Shown piece after piece: positions 15,424 to 21,809 of a stretch of DNA of 21,809 nucleotides. Location: assembly GCA_020024455.1 (NCBI GenBank), contig JAHHTU010000034.1:1-21809 (forward strand), given 5' to 3'. The translations under genes and the position numbers were made by a program. How positions within the stretch are numbered: position 1 is the stretch's first letter; each line of letters starts with the position of its first letter. This DNA is from Anaerotignum sp. Its GTDB lineage: Bacteria; Bacillota; Clostridia; Lachnospirales; Anaerotignaceae. Below the pieces are notes generated by a model, which saw nothing but the letters and a program-made list of their open reading frames with translations, was not told the origin of the DNA and ran no database searches.

Positions 15424-16899
15424 TTGGGGGTTTCATTGGAAGAAAGAAAAAAAAGGGCAGAAAGAAATCAAGCGAAACATACACACAGAAAAATGATGGT
15501 AGGCGTATTGAGTGTATTATTCGTATGTGGTATTGGGGTATTTGGATATTTTCTGTACCAAAGACATTTGGTAAATACACTTTTGGCATCAGAAAATATT
15601 TATCAAGGGGTGTCTGTGGAAGGGATTTCCATGGCCGGTTTGACAAAAGAACAGGCATTGGAACAACTGCAAGAAAAGTATAAAACAGAAGTGGACAATC
15701 AAACTGTGACATTTCAATATGATGCGGAACAATGGACAGTACCCTTTGCAGAAGTAGATGCGGGATATCATTTGGAAGAAGCTGTGGAACAGGCATATCG
15801 TACAGCCAGAGAAGGTACGGAAAAGGAATGTTTCAAAACAGGGAAAATCCTTTTGAAAGAAGGCATTGACATTCCCTTGGAGTATTCTTACAACAGAGAA
15901 AAAATGTCCGAAAAATTGAATGGCATTGCAAAAGAATTTAACAAAGAAGCTGTGGACAGTACGGTGAGCAGAAAAGGTGGGCAATTTGTGGTAACACCGG
16001 AACAAACAGGCCGCAGTATGAATATGGAAGATGCCAAACAAAAGGCAGAAGCGATGTTGGATAGCAAAGTTGGCGGAAGTGTACAGATTGTGGCAGAAAC
16101 AGTACAGCCAAAGATTACCGCAGAAGCCAACAGTCATGTTACGGATTTGATTGGCAGTTATACTACAAAATATAATAATGCAGACCCAAACAGAAATACC
16201 AATTTGGCAGTTGGTTCCAATTATATCAACAATACCATGATTGCACCGGGAGAAGTGTTCTCTGCAAATGCAGAACTGGGTTCTCAAACGTATGCAGGTG
16301 GTTATAAAGATGCAGCCATTTATAACAATGGGAAAGTAGAAAAAGGTGTTGCCGGTGGTGTGTGTCAGGTGACAACCACGTTGTATAATGCGGCATTGAT
16401 GGCAGAATTGGACGTTGTGGAACGTCATCCGCATTCTATGACCGTAGGGTACGCACCATTGGGCAGAGATGCAGCCGTTGCCGGTACTTACAAAGATTTG
16501 AAATTCAAAAACAATACAGAATATCCCATACTGATTGAGGCATATGCAAGCAATGGCAATTTGGTGATGAATATATATGGTCACGAGTCACACAACAGCG
16601 GACATACAGTAGAATATGAAACCGTATATGAAGCAACCATACCAAAGCCCGAAGAGGTTGTGGAAGAAGACCCAAATAAACCGGAAGGTGAAAAGGTTGT
16701 GACTGCAAGAGGCAGAACCGGTGCAAAAGTCAGTGTATACAAAGTGGTATACGAAAATGGAAAACAGGCGAGCAAAGATTGGTTCAGTTCATCTTCTTAT
16801 CGTGCAGCGGCAGATTATGTGACGGTTGGTACAAAGAAACCGGAGAAAGCCGAAACAGCTGAAAATACAAAAGAAACAGAGGAAAAGAAAGCAGAGTAA
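15424..16899 (+). CDS. YoaR/VanW-family peptidoglycan-associated membrane protein
   Basis: 491 residues. A Lys/Arg-rich cytoplasmic start (to 24) and one membrane anchor (25-45) put the rest outside. Residues about 55-140 and 145-225 look like the peptidoglycan-binding-type repeats seen in YoaR proteins (VSVEGISMAGLTKEQA). The VanW domain is at about 240-390: APGEVFSAN, GVAGGVCQVTTTLYNAAL (308-325), HPHSMTVGYAPLGRDAAV (335-352), YPILIEAY. A C-terminal domain (about 395-465) and a charged Lys/Glu tail complete it. VanW-family proteins sit at the cell wall, but their biochemical role is unsettled. No ATG is available: an in-frame TAA lies at 15406-15408, and TTG at 15424 (AGAGG 4 nt upstream) or TTG at 15436 (GGGGG 5 nt upstream) must be used. 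A terminator follows. Confidence 0.9.
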   Translation: MGVSLEERKKRAERNQAKHTHRKMMVGVLSVLFVCGIGVFGYFLYQRHLVNTLLASENIYQGVSVEGISMAGLTKEQALEQLQEKYKTEVDNQTVTFQYDAEQWTVPFAEVDAGYHLEEAVEQAYRTAREGTEKECFKTGKILLKEGIDIPLEYSYNREKMSEKLNGIAKEFNKEAVDSTVSRKGGQFVVTPEQTGRSMNMEDAKQKAEAMLDSKVGGSVQIVAETVQPKITAEANSHVTDLIGSYTTKYNNADPNRNTNLAVGSNYINNTMIAPGEVFSANAELGSQTYAGGYKDAAIYNNGKVEKGVAGGVCQVTTTLYNAALMAELDVVERHPHSMTVGYAPLGRDAAVAGTYKDLKFKNNTEYPILIEAYASNGNLVMNIYGHESHNSGHTVEYETVYEATIPKPEEVVEEDPNKPEGEKVVTARGRTGAKVSVYKVVYENGKQASKDWFSSSSYRAAADYVTVGTKKPEKAETAENTKETEEKKAE

Positions 16900-16910
16900 A
16901 CACAAACAAT

Positions 16911-16942
16911 AAGGGGGTTCGTAGCGTGCGAACGCCCTTTTT
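16911..16942 (+). terminator. Intrinsic terminator after the VanW-family gene
   Basis: The 11-nt arms AAGGGGGTTCG (16911-16921) and CGAACGCCCTT (16929-16939) pair with one G.G mismatch around a 7-nt loop and run into a T tract. The mismatch may make it leaky. That matters because I see no clear promoter in the 29 nt before the next gene. Confidence 0.75.
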
Positions 16943-16971
16943 GGGGTTTTACAGAAAGGAGCAAACAGAAT

Positions 16972-17988
16972 ATGTTTGAAATTGGAAAAATACCACCGCA
17001 AATATTGGAAAAATTGGTGTTGCAACCGGTGACGCACAGCAAAGTGCATAGAGCAGATGTTGTGGTAAGACCGAAAACGGGTGAGGATTGTTCTGCCATA
17101 GACCCACAAGGCGAGCTTTGTGTATTTTCCACAGACCCGATTACAGCAGCGACAAAAGATGCCGGATATTTGGCAGTGCATATCAACTGTAATGATGTAT
17201 TTTCCGCAGGTGCGCAACCGATTGGCATATTGATGACCGTGTTGTTGCCACCGAACAGCGATGAGGCGGATTTGGAGCATTTGACACAAGGTGCTTTGGA
17301 AGCGGCAGCAGAAGTAGGCATTGAAATATTGGGCGGACATACCGAAGTGACAGATGCAGTCAATCGCCCAGTCATTTCTGCAACCATCATCGGAAAGACA
17401 AGAAAACACCATATGATTTGCACAGGCGGGGCACAGGTGGGACAAGATGTTGTGATGACAAAATGGGCAGGCTTGGAAGGCACTGTCATCATTGCACAGG
17501 AATATGAACAACAACTGCAAGGTTTGGTGTCGGAAACACTTTTGCAAGAGGCAAAAGAATATAAAGGATTTTTGTCTGTGGGCAAAGAATCCAAAATTGC
17601 GGTGGAACATGGTGCAACGGCAATGCATGATGCAACAGAGGGCGGTATCTTGGGGGCTGTTTGGGAAGTGGCAGAATGTTCCGGTTTGGGTGTGCGTGTG
17701 TTTGCAGATGCCATTCCTCTGACAGAAGCAACAAAAGAAATTTGCGGACAGGCAGAAATTGACCCATTGCTTTTGATTTCCAGCGGTACGATGGTGATTA
17801 CCGCATTTGATGGACAGCAGTTGGTGGAAAAATTGCGGGTGGCAGGTGTAGAGGCAGCTGTCATTGGCACCATGACAGAAAAAGAAAAAACAATCATCAG
17901 ACAGGATACAGAAACCATATTACAACAGCCTGTAAGCGATGCATTATATCAAGTGAAGTTTCGACAGGCACAAGGAGGAAACATATGA
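16972..17988 (+). CDS. AIR-synthase-related protein (PurM/HypE/ThiL superfamily)
   Basis: 338-residue soluble ATP-binding protein of the PurM fold. Visible landmarks: GEDCSAI (37-43), STDPI (53-57), NDVFSAGAQP (74-83), ILGGHTEVT (119-127) and DATEGGILGAVWEVAE, which form the ATP/Mg binding site and the second-half signature. It resembles HypE most, but the C-terminal Pro-Arg-Ile-Cys carbamoylation tail of HypE is missing (it ends QAQGGNI) and no other hyp genes are near, so HypE activity is unlikely. Clostridial genomes often carry such stand-alone AIR-synthase proteins of unknown substrate. AAAGGAG is 10 nt upstream. Its stop overlaps the aminotransferase start (ATGA), implying a shared pathway or regulation. 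Confidence 0.87.
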   Translation: MFEIGKIPPQILEKLVLQPVTHSKVHRADVVVRPKTGEDCSAIDPQGELCVFSTDPITAATKDAGYLAVHINCNDVFSAGAQPIGILMTVLLPPNSDEADLEHLTQGALEAAAEVGIEILGGHTEVTDAVNRPVISATIIGKTRKHHMICTGGAQVGQDVVMTKWAGLEGTVIIAQEYEQQLQGLVSETLLQEAKEYKGFLSVGKESKIAVEHGATAMHDATEGGILGAVWEVAECSGLGVRVFADAIPLTEATKEICGQAEIDPLLLISSGTMVITAFDGQQLVEKLRVAGVEAAVIGTMTEKEKTIIRQDTETILQQPVSDALYQVKFRQAQGGNI

Positions 17989-19160
17989 GAGAATTTACCG
18001 CACAGCATATTGCGACATTACCACCATCAGGCATACGAAAATTTTTTGATGTGGTGGCAACAATGGACAATGTGATTTCATTGGGGGTGGGAGAGCCTGA
18101 CTTCCAAACACCAAAACACGTCAGAGATGCTGCCATACAATCTTTGGAAGAAGGCAAAACAAGATATTCTTCCAACTGGGGTATGCCAAAATTAAGAGAA
18201 GAAATTGCACATTATTTGCAGAGACGTTTTGGTTTGGTGTATGACACAGAACAGATTTTATGCACAATCGGGGCATCTGAGGCGATTGATGTGACATTAC
18301 GTGCCGTTTTGGAAGTGGGTGATGAGGTGCTTGTGCCGGAGCCTTCCTATGTGGCATACAAACCTGCGGTATTGTTGCAACATGGTGTGCCTGTGGTGGT
18401 GGGAACAAAAGCAGAACACGGATTTCGTTTGCAAGCCAAAGATTTGGAACAGGCGATTACGGAAAAAACAAAAGTATTGATATTGCCATATCCCAATAAT
18501 CCGACAGGAGCGATTTTGGAACAAAAAGAATTGCAAGAGATTGCAAACGTTTGTATCAAACATGATTTGCTTGTGATTTCTGATGAAATTTATGCAGAAT
18601 TGACATATGGCGGCAAAAACCATGTTTCTATTGCCTCTATGGAAGGTATGGCAGAGAGAACGGTGGTGTTGAATGGATTTGCAAAGTCATTTTCTATGAC
18701 GGGGTGGCGTTTGGGGTACGCCGTTGGCCCGAAAGAGCTGATAAAACAAATCCATAAAGTACACGCTTATATCATTATGTGTACACCGACAATGAGCCAA
18801 TATGCGGCAATTGAGGCGTTGCGAGATGATATGCTATGTGATGCCGATGTGGATATGATGCGAAAGGCATATGATGCAAGACGACAATATTTGGTCAAAG
18901 AATGTAATCGCTTGGGCTTGGATTGTTTTGAGCCGGAAGGGGCGTTTTATGTATTCCCTTCGATTGCAAAAACAGGATTGTCCGCACAGCAATTTTGCGA
19001 AAAACTGCTGTTTGAAGCCGGTGTTGCTGTCATTCCGGGGGACGCTTTTGGGGTATACGGACAAAACCATGTCAGGATTTCCTATGCGTACAGTATGGAA
19101 CAATTACAAACGGCGATGGAAAAGATTGGAATATTCTTAAAAAACAATGGTTGGCTATAA
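17985..19160 (+). CDS. Class I/II PLP-dependent aminotransferase (AspC/PatA-like)
   Basis: 391 residues, the usual length for fold-type I aminotransferases. Visible residues: ISLGVGEPDF (31-40), YSSNWGMPKLREEIA, NNPTG (171-175), SDEIY with Asp200 for the PLP pyridine nitrogen, and NGFAKSFSMTGWRLGY with the PLP lysine at 234. Near the end, NHVRISYA supplies the arginine that binds the substrate carboxylate. It transfers amino groups between an amino acid and a 2-oxo acid in the cytoplasm. The group includes aspartate/aromatic aminotransferases and PatA, and the exact substrate cannot be read from sequence. The 4-bp overlap with the AIR-synthase-like gene is its only regulatory clue. Confidence 0.93.
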   Translation: MREFTAQHIATLPPSGIRKFFDVVATMDNVISLGVGEPDFQTPKHVRDAAIQSLEEGKTRYSSNWGMPKLREEIAHYLQRRFGLVYDTEQILCTIGASEAIDVTLRAVLEVGDEVLVPEPSYVAYKPAVLLQHGVPVVVGTKAEHGFRLQAKDLEQAITEKTKVLILPYPNNPTGAILEQKELQEIANVCIKHDLLVISDEIYAELTYGGKNHVSIASMEGMAERTVVLNGFAKSFSMTGWRLGYAVGPKELIKQIHKVHAYIIMCTPTMSQYAAIEALRDDMLCDADVDMMRKAYDARRQYLVKECNRLGLDCFEPEGAFYVFPSIAKTGLSAQQFCEKLLFEAGVAVIPGDAFGVYGQNHVRISYAYSMEQLQTAMEKIGIFLKNNGWL

Positions 19161-19182
19161 TGGTTTCTTAACATGACTTGCA

Positions 19183-19434
19183 TTGACTTTTCTAAAAAAA
19201 TATGAGAATATAGAAAAAGAAATGAGAGGAGTGTGGAAAAAGGCATGGACGAAGGCAGTGAGAGCGACGCCAATTTGAAACAAAAATATCCAAATCGTAT
19301 ATTTTGTATGACAATGCCAAACAAATTGAAATGTTAGAGGTATAGTCTGTTTGTGTGCAATTTTTCACAGAAACAGAGTATGCCTTTTTGTGTTTGGAAA
19401 TGTATCAAATAAAAAATTTGGAGGAATGAATAGA
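19183..19434 (+). promoter_or_regulatory. Promoter and structured leader before the CNNM/CorC gene
   Basis: A weak promoter may lie at TTGACT (19183-19188) with GAATAT or AATATA 17-18 bp downstream. The leader contains a hairpin CAAAAATAT/ATATTTTG (19281-19306), a terminator stem (listed separately) and a segment AAAAAGGCAT (19237-19246) that is an exact complement of the terminator's 3' arm plus U tract (19380-19389). A short reading frame (19245-19337, 30 codons) ends one base before the terminator stem, but its ribosome site (GAGGAG, 13 nt upstream) is badly spaced. I do not match it to a known riboswitch class such as M-box or yybP-ykoY. It may be an attenuator or simply a gene-end terminator plus spacer. 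Confidence 0.4.
19339..19389 (+). terminator. Hairpin terminator/attenuator upstream of the CNNM/CorC gene
   Basis: GGTATA (19339-19344) pairs with TATGCC (19379-19384), TCTGTTT (19346-19352) with AAACAGA (19371-19377), and GTG with CAC, leaving one G.G mismatch, a 2-nt bulge and a 10-nt loop. TTTTT follows. It can end the aminotransferase operon or regulate the next gene. Confidence 0.65.
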
Positions 19435-20760
19435 ATGAACTGGGAACCACTGATATTACAGGTGATATTGATTGTACTGAATGCAATATTCGCAAGTGCG
19501 GAGATTGCAGTCATTTCGATGAACGAAACAAAGTTGAAGAAAATGGCAACAGACGGAGATAAACGTGCAAAACGTTTATCCAAATTAACGGAACAACCTG
19601 CAAAATTTTTGGCAACGATACAGGTTGCCATCACATTGGCAGGTATGTTGTCCAGTGCATATGCGGCAGAAAGTTTTGCTGACCCGTTGGTGGAAACGCT
19701 GGTTGCGGCAAATGTGAATATTCCGGAACCGATTTTGCAATCTGTTTGTGTGTTGTTGATTACAGTGATTTTGGCGTACTTTAACCTTGTGTTCGGGGAA
19801 TTGGTGCCAAAACGTGTGGCAATGAAAAAATCAGAAGCATTGGCCTTGGGATTATCCGGTCTGTTGCGTATGGTTTCCCGTGTGTTTGCCCCTTTGGTGT
19901 GGTTGTTGACTGTATCCACAAATGCAATATTGCGTTTGATTGGGATTGACCCGGAAGATGACGAAGAAGAAGTATCCGAAGAAGAAATTCGCATGATGTT
20001 GGAAGCGGGGAACGAAAAAGGTACGATTGACGAACAAGAAGTGGAAATGATACAAAAAGTGTTTGCATTTGATGATACTTCTGTGGAAGAAGTATGCACA
20101 CACCGCATTGATGTTGTGACATTGGATATGGACGATGATATGGACGTTTGGAGTGAAACGATTTACAACAGCCGTTATACCTATTATCCGATTACGGGCG
20201 AAGATGACGACGATATCATTGGTGTGTTAGATGCAAAAGATTATTTCAGATTAGATGATAAAAGTCGTGAGAATGTATTGAGAAATGCTGTGGATAAGCC
20301 TTATTTTGTGCCGGAAACCGTAAAGGCTGACGTGTTGTTCCGCAATATGAAACAAGAAAGAAAGTATTTTGCTATTTTGTTGGACGAATATGGCGGTTTG
20401 AGCGGCATCATTACATTGCGTGATATTTTGCAGTTGTTGGTGGGCGATTTCTATGAAGAAGATGATGTCATGGAAGAAGCCGATATTGTGCAGACATCTG
20501 CTTTGGAATGGAAAATCAAAGGTGGTGCTGACTTGGAAGAAGTGGCAGAAGCATTCAATCTACCATTGCCTATTGAAGAATATGATACATTTGGCGGATA
20601 TGTTTGTGGCGTGTTGGGACACGTGCCGGACGATGGAACATCTTGTCAAGCGGAAACAACCAATATGCATATTATGGTGCATAGTGTGGAGAACCACAGG
20701 ATTGGAAATACCACAGTTATTTTGAAAGAAGAACAAAAAGAAGAAGAAACGGAAGAATAA
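19435..20760 (+). CDS. CNNM/CorC-type (HlyC family) transporter with CBS domains
   Basis: 441 residues. N-terminal DUF21/CNNM membrane domain with segments at about 6-26, 59-80, 99-122 and 136-168, including NAIFASAEIAVISMNETKL (16-34) and FGELVPKRVA (120-129). An acidic linker (DPEDDEEEVSEEE) leads to a CBS pair (about 215-340, with LLDEYGGLSGIITLRDIL) and a CorC_HlyC domain (about 355-432, FGGYVCGVLGHVP). Bacterial relatives export Mg2+ (MpfA/YhdP) or affect Co2+/Mg2+ resistance, and the CBS pair can bind adenine nucleotides. Despite the family name haemolysin there is no reason to expect lysis. The start is set by GGAGG 10 nt before the ATG at 19435; the upstream in-frame ATG at 19426 is only 1 nt from that site. 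A strong terminator follows. Confidence 0.92.
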   Translation: MNWEPLILQVILIVLNAIFASAEIAVISMNETKLKKMATDGDKRAKRLSKLTEQPAKFLATIQVAITLAGMLSSAYAAESFADPLVETLVAANVNIPEPILQSVCVLLITVILAYFNLVFGELVPKRVAMKKSEALALGLSGLLRMVSRVFAPLVWLLTVSTNAILRLIGIDPEDDEEEVSEEEIRMMLEAGNEKGTIDEQEVEMIQKVFAFDDTSVEEVCTHRIDVVTLDMDDDMDVWSETIYNSRYTYYPITGEDDDDIIGVLDAKDYFRLDDKSRENVLRNAVDKPYFVPETVKADVLFRNMKQERKYFAILLDEYGGLSGIITLRDILQLLVGDFYEEDDVMEEADIVQTSALEWKIKGGADLEEVAEAFNLPLPIEEYDTFGGYVCGVLGHVPDDGTSCQAETTNMHIMVHSVENHRIGNTTVILKEEQKEEETEE

Positions 20761-20766
20761 AAATCA

Positions 20767-20795
20767 AAGTGCTTGGGAACTCCAAGCACTTTTTT
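20767..20795 (+). terminator. Intrinsic terminator after the CNNM/CorC gene
   Basis: Perfect 10-bp stem AAGTGCTTGG / CCAAGCACTT around a 5-nt loop, followed by a T tract, starting 7 nt after the stop codon. Confidence 0.95.
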
Positions 20796-20807
20796 GTACG
20801 TGGCAGA

Positions 20808-20836
20808 TTGAACAAAAAGCAAAAACAGCGTATAAT
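20808..20836 (+). promoter_or_regulatory. Promoter of sirtuin gene
   Basis: TTGAAC (20808-20813), a 17-bp spacer, TATAAT (20831-20836). It lies between the upstream terminator and the ribosome site, so the gene is independently transcribed. Confidence 0.78.
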
Positions 20837-20858
20837 AAAACCGAAAAGGAGGGATTCG

Positions 20859-21602
20859 ATGATGGAAGAAAAATTGCAACAGTTGCAAAATTGGATTGCA
20901 GAATGTGAAAATATTGTGTTTTTTGGTGGGGCGGGGGTTTCCACAGAAAGCGGTATCCCCGATTTTCGCAGTGAAAACGGGATTTTTGCGGCAGTCAATG
21001 CCTATGGATATCAACCTGAGGTGATATTGAGCCATTCTTTTTTTATGGCACACCCTGAAATATTTTTTGCATACTATAAAAAAAATTTGCTGTATCCCGA
21101 TGCGAAACCGAATGCTTGCCATAAAGCTTTGGCAAAGTTGGAGGAAATCGGAAAACTGCGTTCCGTGATTACACAAAATATTGATGATTTACACCAAAAA
21201 GCCGGCAGTAAACGGGTGTTGGAGTTGCATGGGACATTGTATAAAAATTTTTGCATGAAATGCGGTAAAACATTTGATTTACCCTATGTGATGCAAAATG
21301 ATGGTGTGACAAGATGTGCAGATTGCGGCGGCATTGTGCGTCCCGATGTGGTGCTGTACGAAGAAGGACTGGACGAAAAAACCATACAAGCGGCAGTAGA
21401 GGATATTGCAAAGGCGGATATGCTCATTGTTGGGGGGACAAGCCTGAATGTATACCCTGCGGCAGGGCTGTTGCACTATTTCAGAGGGAAACATTTGGTG
21501 CTTATCAATAAGTCTGCAACCAATATGGATAAAAAAGCAGATTTGGTGATTTCTGAAAATATCGGAGAAGTTTTTCAAAAAGTGGTGTTAGAAAAATATT
21601 GA
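20859..21602 (+). CDS. NAD-dependent protein deacylase, Sir2 family
   Basis: 247 residues, normal for a bacterial sirtuin. It removes acyl groups from protein lysines using NAD+, giving O-acyl-ADP-ribose and nicotinamide, in the cytoplasm. Visible: NAD-binding GAGVSTESGIPDFRS (24-38), TQNIDDLHQKAG (105-116), catalytic His124 in LELHGT, zinc ligands Cys132, Cys135, Cys153 and Cys156, GGTSLNVYPAAGL (192-204) and the NK motif (217-218). All key residues are present, so it should be active. AAAAGGAGGG precedes two adjacent ATGs: 20859 (5-nt spacing) or 20862 (8-nt spacing), a one-residue difference. Upstream in-frame codons run through the terminator and promoter and are not used. Only a weak hairpin (21600-21620) follows it. 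Confidence 0.95.
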   Translation: MMEEKLQQLQNWIAECENIVFFGGAGVSTESGIPDFRSENGIFAAVNAYGYQPEVILSHSFFMAHPEIFFAYYKKNLLYPDAKPNACHKALAKLEEIGKLRSVITQNIDDLHQKAGSKRVLELHGTLYKNFCMKCGKTFDLPYVMQNDGVTRCADCGGIVRPDVVLYEEGLDEKTIQAAVEDIAKADMLIVGGTSLNVYPAAGLLHYFRGKHLVLINKSATNMDKKADLVISENIGEVFQKVVLEKY

Positions 21603-21670
21603 AAAATCAAGGGTTTTTCAGGTTTTTGATAAAAAAATGAAAAATTTTCAAAAAAAATTGAAAAATATGC

Positions 21671-21699
21671 TTGACAATATGGATTGTCTTTGATAGAAT
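21671..21699 (+). promoter_or_regulatory. Strong rRNA-type promoter with UP-like A tracts
   Basis: TTGACA (21671-21676), exactly 17 bp, TAGAAT (21694-21699). The bases upstream (about 21630-21668) are almost all A and T in phased A tracts, as expected of an UP element. Confidence 0.85.
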
Positions 21700-21705
21700 A
21701 AATCC

Positions 21706-21809
21706 TGCGTTACGAAACAACGCACTGTGAACTTTGAAAATAGAATAGTGAATGAAACTTACAACCCATAGTCAATTCAACCGGTAGCAATATCGGTATA
21801 AAAGACAAA
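21706..21809 (+). other. Probable rRNA operon leader (16S gene just beyond window)
   Basis: The predicted transcript begins with hairpin TGCGTT/AACGCA (21706-21724), then GTGAACTTTGAAAATAGAATAG, close to the CTTTGAAAA-type sequence conserved in Firmicutes rRNA leaders and spacers. No reading frame of note is present. The start of 16S is not reached, so this rests on promoter strength and leader similarity. Confidence 0.65.

Noticed and set aside
15589..16584. 331-codon minus-strand open frame
   Set aside because: It lies antisense to the well-supported VanW-family gene, is rich in His, Cys, Ile and Phe, and shows no domain.
16815..17918. 367-codon minus-strand open frame
   Set aside because: It is a mirror of codon bias in the AIR-synthase-like gene, with no domain.
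16972..17988. Calling the AIR-synthase-like gene hypE
   Set aside because: The C-terminal carbamoylation cysteine motif is missing and no other hydrogenase-maturation gene is nearby.
19222..19278. 18-codon frame coding a cationic Trp/Lys-rich peptide
   Set aside because: It has no ribosome site and overlaps a better candidate leader frame, so it is probably chance.
19245..19337. 30-codon leader reading frame as a gene
   Set aside because: Its GAGGAG is 13 nt from the ATG and the peptide matches nothing I know. It is kept only as part of the leader observation.
19435..20760. Haemolysin function
   Set aside because: The family label is historical. The architecture is that of a CNNM/CorC cation transporter.
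21600..21620. Terminator after the sirtuin gene
   Set aside because: The stem TGAAAAA/TTTTTCA is only seven AT-rich base pairs, too weak to call with confidence.

Overview
The window is a stretch of AT-rich Gram-positive chromosome, most likely from an anaerobic Clostridia species, perhaps Lachnospiraceae-like. The support is consensus TTGACA/TATAAT promoters, strong AGGAGG ribosome sites, U-tract terminators, a VanW/YoaR-type wall protein and a Firmicutes-style rRNA leader at the right edge. The taxonomic call is inference.

Left edge, minus strand (1-1585): a secreted CAP-domain protein whose C-terminal Pro/Glu/Lys/Gln repeats run off the window. It has its own promoter and an unusually long leader containing a large inverted repeat. 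Next to it is a tRNA-Arg(ACG) with a consensus promoter and a terminator. Plus strand (1672-3591): a short UvrD/PcrA-type helicase, divergent from the tRNA.

Centre (3622-15227): a tight eight-gene operon, the most interesting part of the window. In order it encodes a large exported membrane protein with a glutamine-amidotransferase-like (GATase-like) domain, an ABC ATPase, an ABC-2 permease, a membrane-anchored Gln-rich coiled-coil protein, a lipoprotein, a signal-less paralogue of that lipoprotein, a BatA-type VWA protein and a 911-residue protein with two VWA domains around a GATase-like fold. Most junctions overlap or are a few bases apart. Neither the MoxR ATPase nor the DUF58 protein usually found with BatA-type VWA proteins lies in the window. 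I infer one envelope-spanning assembly in which an ABC motor works with extracytoplasmic VWA/GATase-like modules. Its substrate and function are unknown.

Right (15273-21809): a YoaR/VanW-family protein whose likely promoter sits inside the 5' arm of the preceding operon's terminator; an AIR-synthase/HypE-like protein coupled to a class I aminotransferase; a CNNM/CorC-type transporter behind a structured leader with a terminator and a possible competing pairing; a sirtuin with its own promoter and zinc site; and finally an rRNA-type promoter with UP-like A tracts and leader, suggesting that a 16S gene begins just outside the window. No insertion sequence, CRISPR array or phage gene was seen.
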